Translations under genes and position numbers: made by a program
Notes under the pieces: model-generated
The model's input: only the letters and a program-made list of their open reading frames with translations
What the model was told of the DNA's origin: nothing
The model's database searches: none
Assembly (NCBI RefSeq): GCF_900109205.1
Contig: NZ_FNZB01000002.1
Coordinates: forward strand, 1-64,000
From: Sphingomonas sp. OV641
Lineage (GTDB): Bacteria; Pseudomonadota; Alphaproteobacteria; Sphingomonadales; Sphingomonadaceae
DNA: 64,000 bases
Direction: 5' to 3'
Part shown: piece after piece, positions 61,621 to 64,000 of the stretch
How the letters are laid out: each line of letters starts with the position of its first letter
How positions within the stretch are numbered: position 1 is the first letter of the stretch

Positions 61621-64000
61621 TCAGCTCAGGTTGGGCCGTAGCCAGCGCTCCGCCTGATCCTTCGGCAATCCCCGCCGTGCGGCATAGTCCGCCACCTGAT
61701 CCTGCCCGATTTGCGCCACCCCAAAATAGGCCGCGTCCGGGTGCCCGAAGTAGAAGCCTGATACTGCCGCGGTCGGCAGCATCGCCATGCTCTCGGTCAG
61801 CGTGATCCCCGCAACATCGCCAGTGCCATCCGCCAGCATGTCGAACAACTCGGGCTTCAGCGTATGATCGGGGCACGCGGGATAGCCCGGCGCCGGGCGG
61901 ATGCCGCGATACTGCTCCCGGATCAGCGCCTCGTTGGTCAGTTGCTCGTCGGGCGCATAGCCCCACAAGGTCGTCCGCACATGCTGGTGCAGCCGCTCGG
62001 CAAAGGCCTCTGCGAAGCGATCGGCCAGCGCCTTCAGCAGGATGTCGTTGTAATCGTCGGTCTCGGCCTTGAAGCGCGCCAGATGCGGGTCGATGCCGTG
62101 GATCGCCACCGCGAAGCCCCCCATCCAGTCGCCCTGCGGATCGATGAAGTCGGCCAGGCACATGTTCGCCCGGCCCTCACGTTTCGCGACCTGCTGGCGA
62201 AGGAAGCACAAGCGCCGGCTCTCCTCGTTGCTTCGATCGAGATCAGGCACGCGAATATGCTCGGGCACGCTGCCGCCATCGGGGGTGCGATGATCGTCGG
62301 AATGGCGGTGCTGCACGAACACGTCGTCGCCGTGGCGGTGGCACGGCCAAAGCGCCGCGACACCGCGCGCGGTGAGCCACTTTTCCGCGATGATCGTGTC
62401 GAGCATCGCCTGTGCGTCCGCGAACAAGGAGCGGGCACTCTCGCCCACGATCTCGTCTTCAAGGATCGCCGGATAATTGCCCGCCAGTTCCCACGAGCGG
62501 AAAAACGGGGTCCAGTCGATCGCTTCGCGCAGGTCCATCAGGCTCCAATCGTCGTAGCGGTGGATACCGGGCTGAAGCGGCGCTGCGGGCTTCAGCGCCA
62601 TATCGGCGACGAAGCCATTCTCGCGCGCCTTCTCAAGCGACACGAGGTTGGATCCAGACGCATTGGCGCGCTTGACGCGCACGTCCTCATATTCCGCCTT
62701 GGTTCGGCTGACGAACTCGGCCGATTGCGATTCCGAGACCAGCGAGGTGCACACGCCGACCGCGCGGCTTGCGTCCAGCACATGGACCACCGCGCCCTGG
62801 TATGCCGGATCGATCCGCAAAGCGGTATGCACGCGGCTGGTGGTCGCGCCGCCGATCAGCAGCGGCATGGTCATGCCGGCGCGCTTCATCTCCTCGGCCA
62901 CCGTTACCATCTCGTCCAGCGACGGGGTGATCAGCCCCGACAGGCCGATCATGTCGGCGTCATGCTCCTTCGCGGCGTCGAGGATCTTTGACCAGGGCAC
63001 CATCACGCCCAGATCGACGATCTCGAACCCGTTGCACTGGAGCACCACGCCGACGATGTTCTTGCCGATATCGTGCACGTCGCCCTTCACGGTCGCGAGC
63101 ACGATCTTGCCCTTGCCCTTCGCCCCCGGCTCCTTCGACGCCTCGATGAAGGGGAGGAGGTGCGCCACCGCCTTTTTCATCACGCGCGCCGATTTCACCA
63201 CCTGCGGCAGGAACATCTTGCCCGAACCGAACAGGTCGCCGACGACGTTCATGCCGTCCATCAGCGGGCCTTCGATCACTTCGATCGGCTTGGCGGCCTG
63301 CTGGCGCGCTTCCTCGGTGTCCTCGACGACGAACGCATCGAGGCCCTTTACCAGTGCATGTTCCAGCCGCTTCTCGACCGGCCACGTCCGCCATTCGAGC
63401 GCCGCCTTGTCGTCCGCTGCGCCACCCTTCTGCCCCTTGTAGCGCTCGGCGATGCGGATCAGCCGGTCGGTCGGCGTCTCGTCCTCGTTGCGCGCCGGCC
63501 GGTTGAGGATCACATCCTCGCACGCCTCGCGCAGCTCGGGATCGATCTGGTCATAAACGTCGAGCTGCCCGGCGTTCACGATCGCCATGTCCAGCCCGGC
63601 GGGTATGGCGTGATAGAGGAACACCGAATGCATCGCGCGGCGCACAGGCTCGTTGCCGCGGAAGCTGAACGACAGATTGGACAGTCCGCCCGAGAAATGG
63701 ACGTGCGGGCAGCTCGCCTTGATGCGCTTCACCGCCTGGATGAAATCAACGCCATAATTGTTATGCTCGTCGATCCCGGTCGCCACCGCGAAAACGTTCG
63801 CGTCGAATATGATGTCTTCGGGCGGAAAGCCCATCCCCGTTAGCAGCTTGTAGGCACGCTGGCAGATCTCGACCTTGCGGTCCTCGGTATCGGCCTGCCC
63901 GACCTCGTCGAACGCCATGACGACGACGGCCGCGCCATAGGCCATGCACTTCTTCGCCTCGGCGAGGAACTTCTCCTCGCCCTCCTTCATGCTGATCGAA
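61621..64000 (-). CDS. metH: Methionine synthase, cobalamin-dependent (C-terminal part, truncated by window end)
   Basis: At least 789 residues of MetH; the 5' end is beyond the right edge. The pterin-binding domain is entered in mid-sequence ([37 protein letters not shown]), then the cobalamin cap ([21 protein letters not shown]), the B12-binding [11 protein letters not shown] with its base-off His, [13 protein letters not shown], and the C-terminal SAM-binding reactivation domain ([12 protein letters not shown]). It transfers methyl from methyltetrahydrofolate to homocysteine. In many Alphaproteobacteria the homocysteine-binding domain is a separate gene; whether that is so here cannot be seen. 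Confidence 0.95.
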   Translation of the reverse strand, partial: SISMKEGEEKFLAEAKKCMAYGAAVVVMAFDEVGQADTEDRKVEICQRAYKLLTGMGFPPEDIIFDANVFAVATGIDEHNNYGVDFIQAVKRIKASCPHVHFSGGLSNLSFSFRGNEPVRRAMHSVFLYHAIPAGLDMAIVNAGQLDVYDQIDPELREACEDVILNRPARNEDETPTDRLIRIAERYKGQKGGAADDKAALEWRTWPVEKRLEHALVKGLDAFVVEDTEEARQQAAKPIEVIEGPLMDGMNVVGDLFGSGKMFLPQVVKSARVMKKAVAHLLPFIEASKEPGAKGKGKIVLATVKGDVHDIGKNIVGVVLQCNGFEIVDLGVMVPWSKILDAAKEHDADMIGLSGLITPSLDEMVTVAEEMKRAGMTMPLLIGGATTSRVHTALRIDPAYQGAVVHVLDASRAVGVCTSLVSESQSAEFVSRTKAEYEDVRVKRANASGSNLVSLEKARENGFVADMALKPAAPLQPGIHRYDDWSLMDLREAIDWTPFFRSWELAGNYPAILEDEIVGESARSLFADAQAMLDTIIAEKWLTARGVAALWPCHRHGDDVFVQHRHSDDHRTPDGGSVPEHIRVPDLDRSNEESRRLCFLRQQVAKREGRANMCLADFIDPQGDWMGGFAVAIHGIDPHLARFKAETDDYNDILLKALADRFAEAFAERLHQHVRTTLWGYAPDEQLTNEALIREQYRGIRPAPGYPACPDHTLKPELFDMLADGTGDVAGITLTESMAMLPTAAVSGFYFGHPDAAYFGVAQIGQDQVADYAARRGLPKDQAERWLRPNLS

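Overview
The window is a high-GC chromosomal segment that looks like Sphingomonas or a close relative (Alphaproteobacteria, Sphingomonadaceae). The assignment rests on gene content: small proteins of the DUF6894, DUF6481 and DUF6456 type, the mutY / DUF721 / paired DsbA-like thioredoxin neighbourhood, a TonB-dependent receptor driving a glycan locus, a promoter matching the alphaproteobacterial EcfG general-stress consensus, and the dispersed 'gagcttgtcgaagg' and 'ccggccttcgccgggg' intergenic repeats common in sphingomonads. No rRNA, tRNA, CRISPR array, insertion sequence or prophage was recognised. Long ORFs antisense to real genes are frequent, as expected at this GC content, and were rejected.

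Layout. 1-2.4 kb: small genes, including a disordered Gly-rich protein behind an EcfG-type promoter, a 23-codon ORF with a full-length Shine-Dalgarno, a DUF6894 protein and a HAD phosphatase. 2.4-9 kb: an envelope block with two tandem CDP-glycerol-transferase-like proteins divergent from a polysaccharide flippase, then a translationally coupled operon of lipid kinase, Tam41-like cytidylyltransferase and MobA-like nucleotidyltransferase. 9-13.6 kb: EamA permease, glutamine amidotransferase, cupin, ABC1 kinase and a coiled-coil protein. 13.6-19.6 kb: a winged-helix regulator and a cysteine-free RTX/beta-roll surface protein of about 1,490 residues. 19.7-31 kb: luciferase-like monooxygenase plus acyl-CoA dehydrogenase, NAD(P)H-hydrate repair plus a histidine phosphatase, a methyltransferase-fold protein with DUF6481, a serine hydrolase, a CYTH-CHAD protein, an Hsp70-like protein and a membrane cytochrome c. 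31-43 kb: prephenate dehydratase, a secreted oligopeptidase, the mutY / serine hydrolase / nudC operon, DUF721 with two DsbA-like proteins, dapF, a DUF6456 protein, a PAP2 phosphatase and a membrane-tethered HTH-DUF4019 protein. 43-51 kb: thiC behind a TPP riboswitch, two tandem ferritin-like Tat proteins, three small proteins, and cstA with its small YbdD partner. 51-61.5 kb: trehalase and an alpha/beta hydrolase divergent from a TonB receptor / two sulfatases / GH92 mannosidase locus. 61.6-64 kb: the C-terminal part of a cobalamin-dependent methionine synthase, cut by the window end.

How genes work together. Three groups stand out. The 6.3-9 kb operon (GTGA overlaps at both junctions, palindrome over its promoter) has the composition expected for making a nucleotide-activated or phosphorylated membrane lipid, perhaps an anionic sphingolipid. 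The 53.8-61.4 kb locus has the composition of a self-contained import-and-desulfation system for a sulfated, mannose-containing glycan: outer-membrane uptake, an SGSH-like N-sulfatase, a 6-O-sulfatase-like enzyme and an exo-alpha-mannosidase. The thiC leader shows a TPP aptamer followed by a hairpin that pairs the ribosome binding site. Functional statements rest on motif reading and family knowledge; no database search was run.
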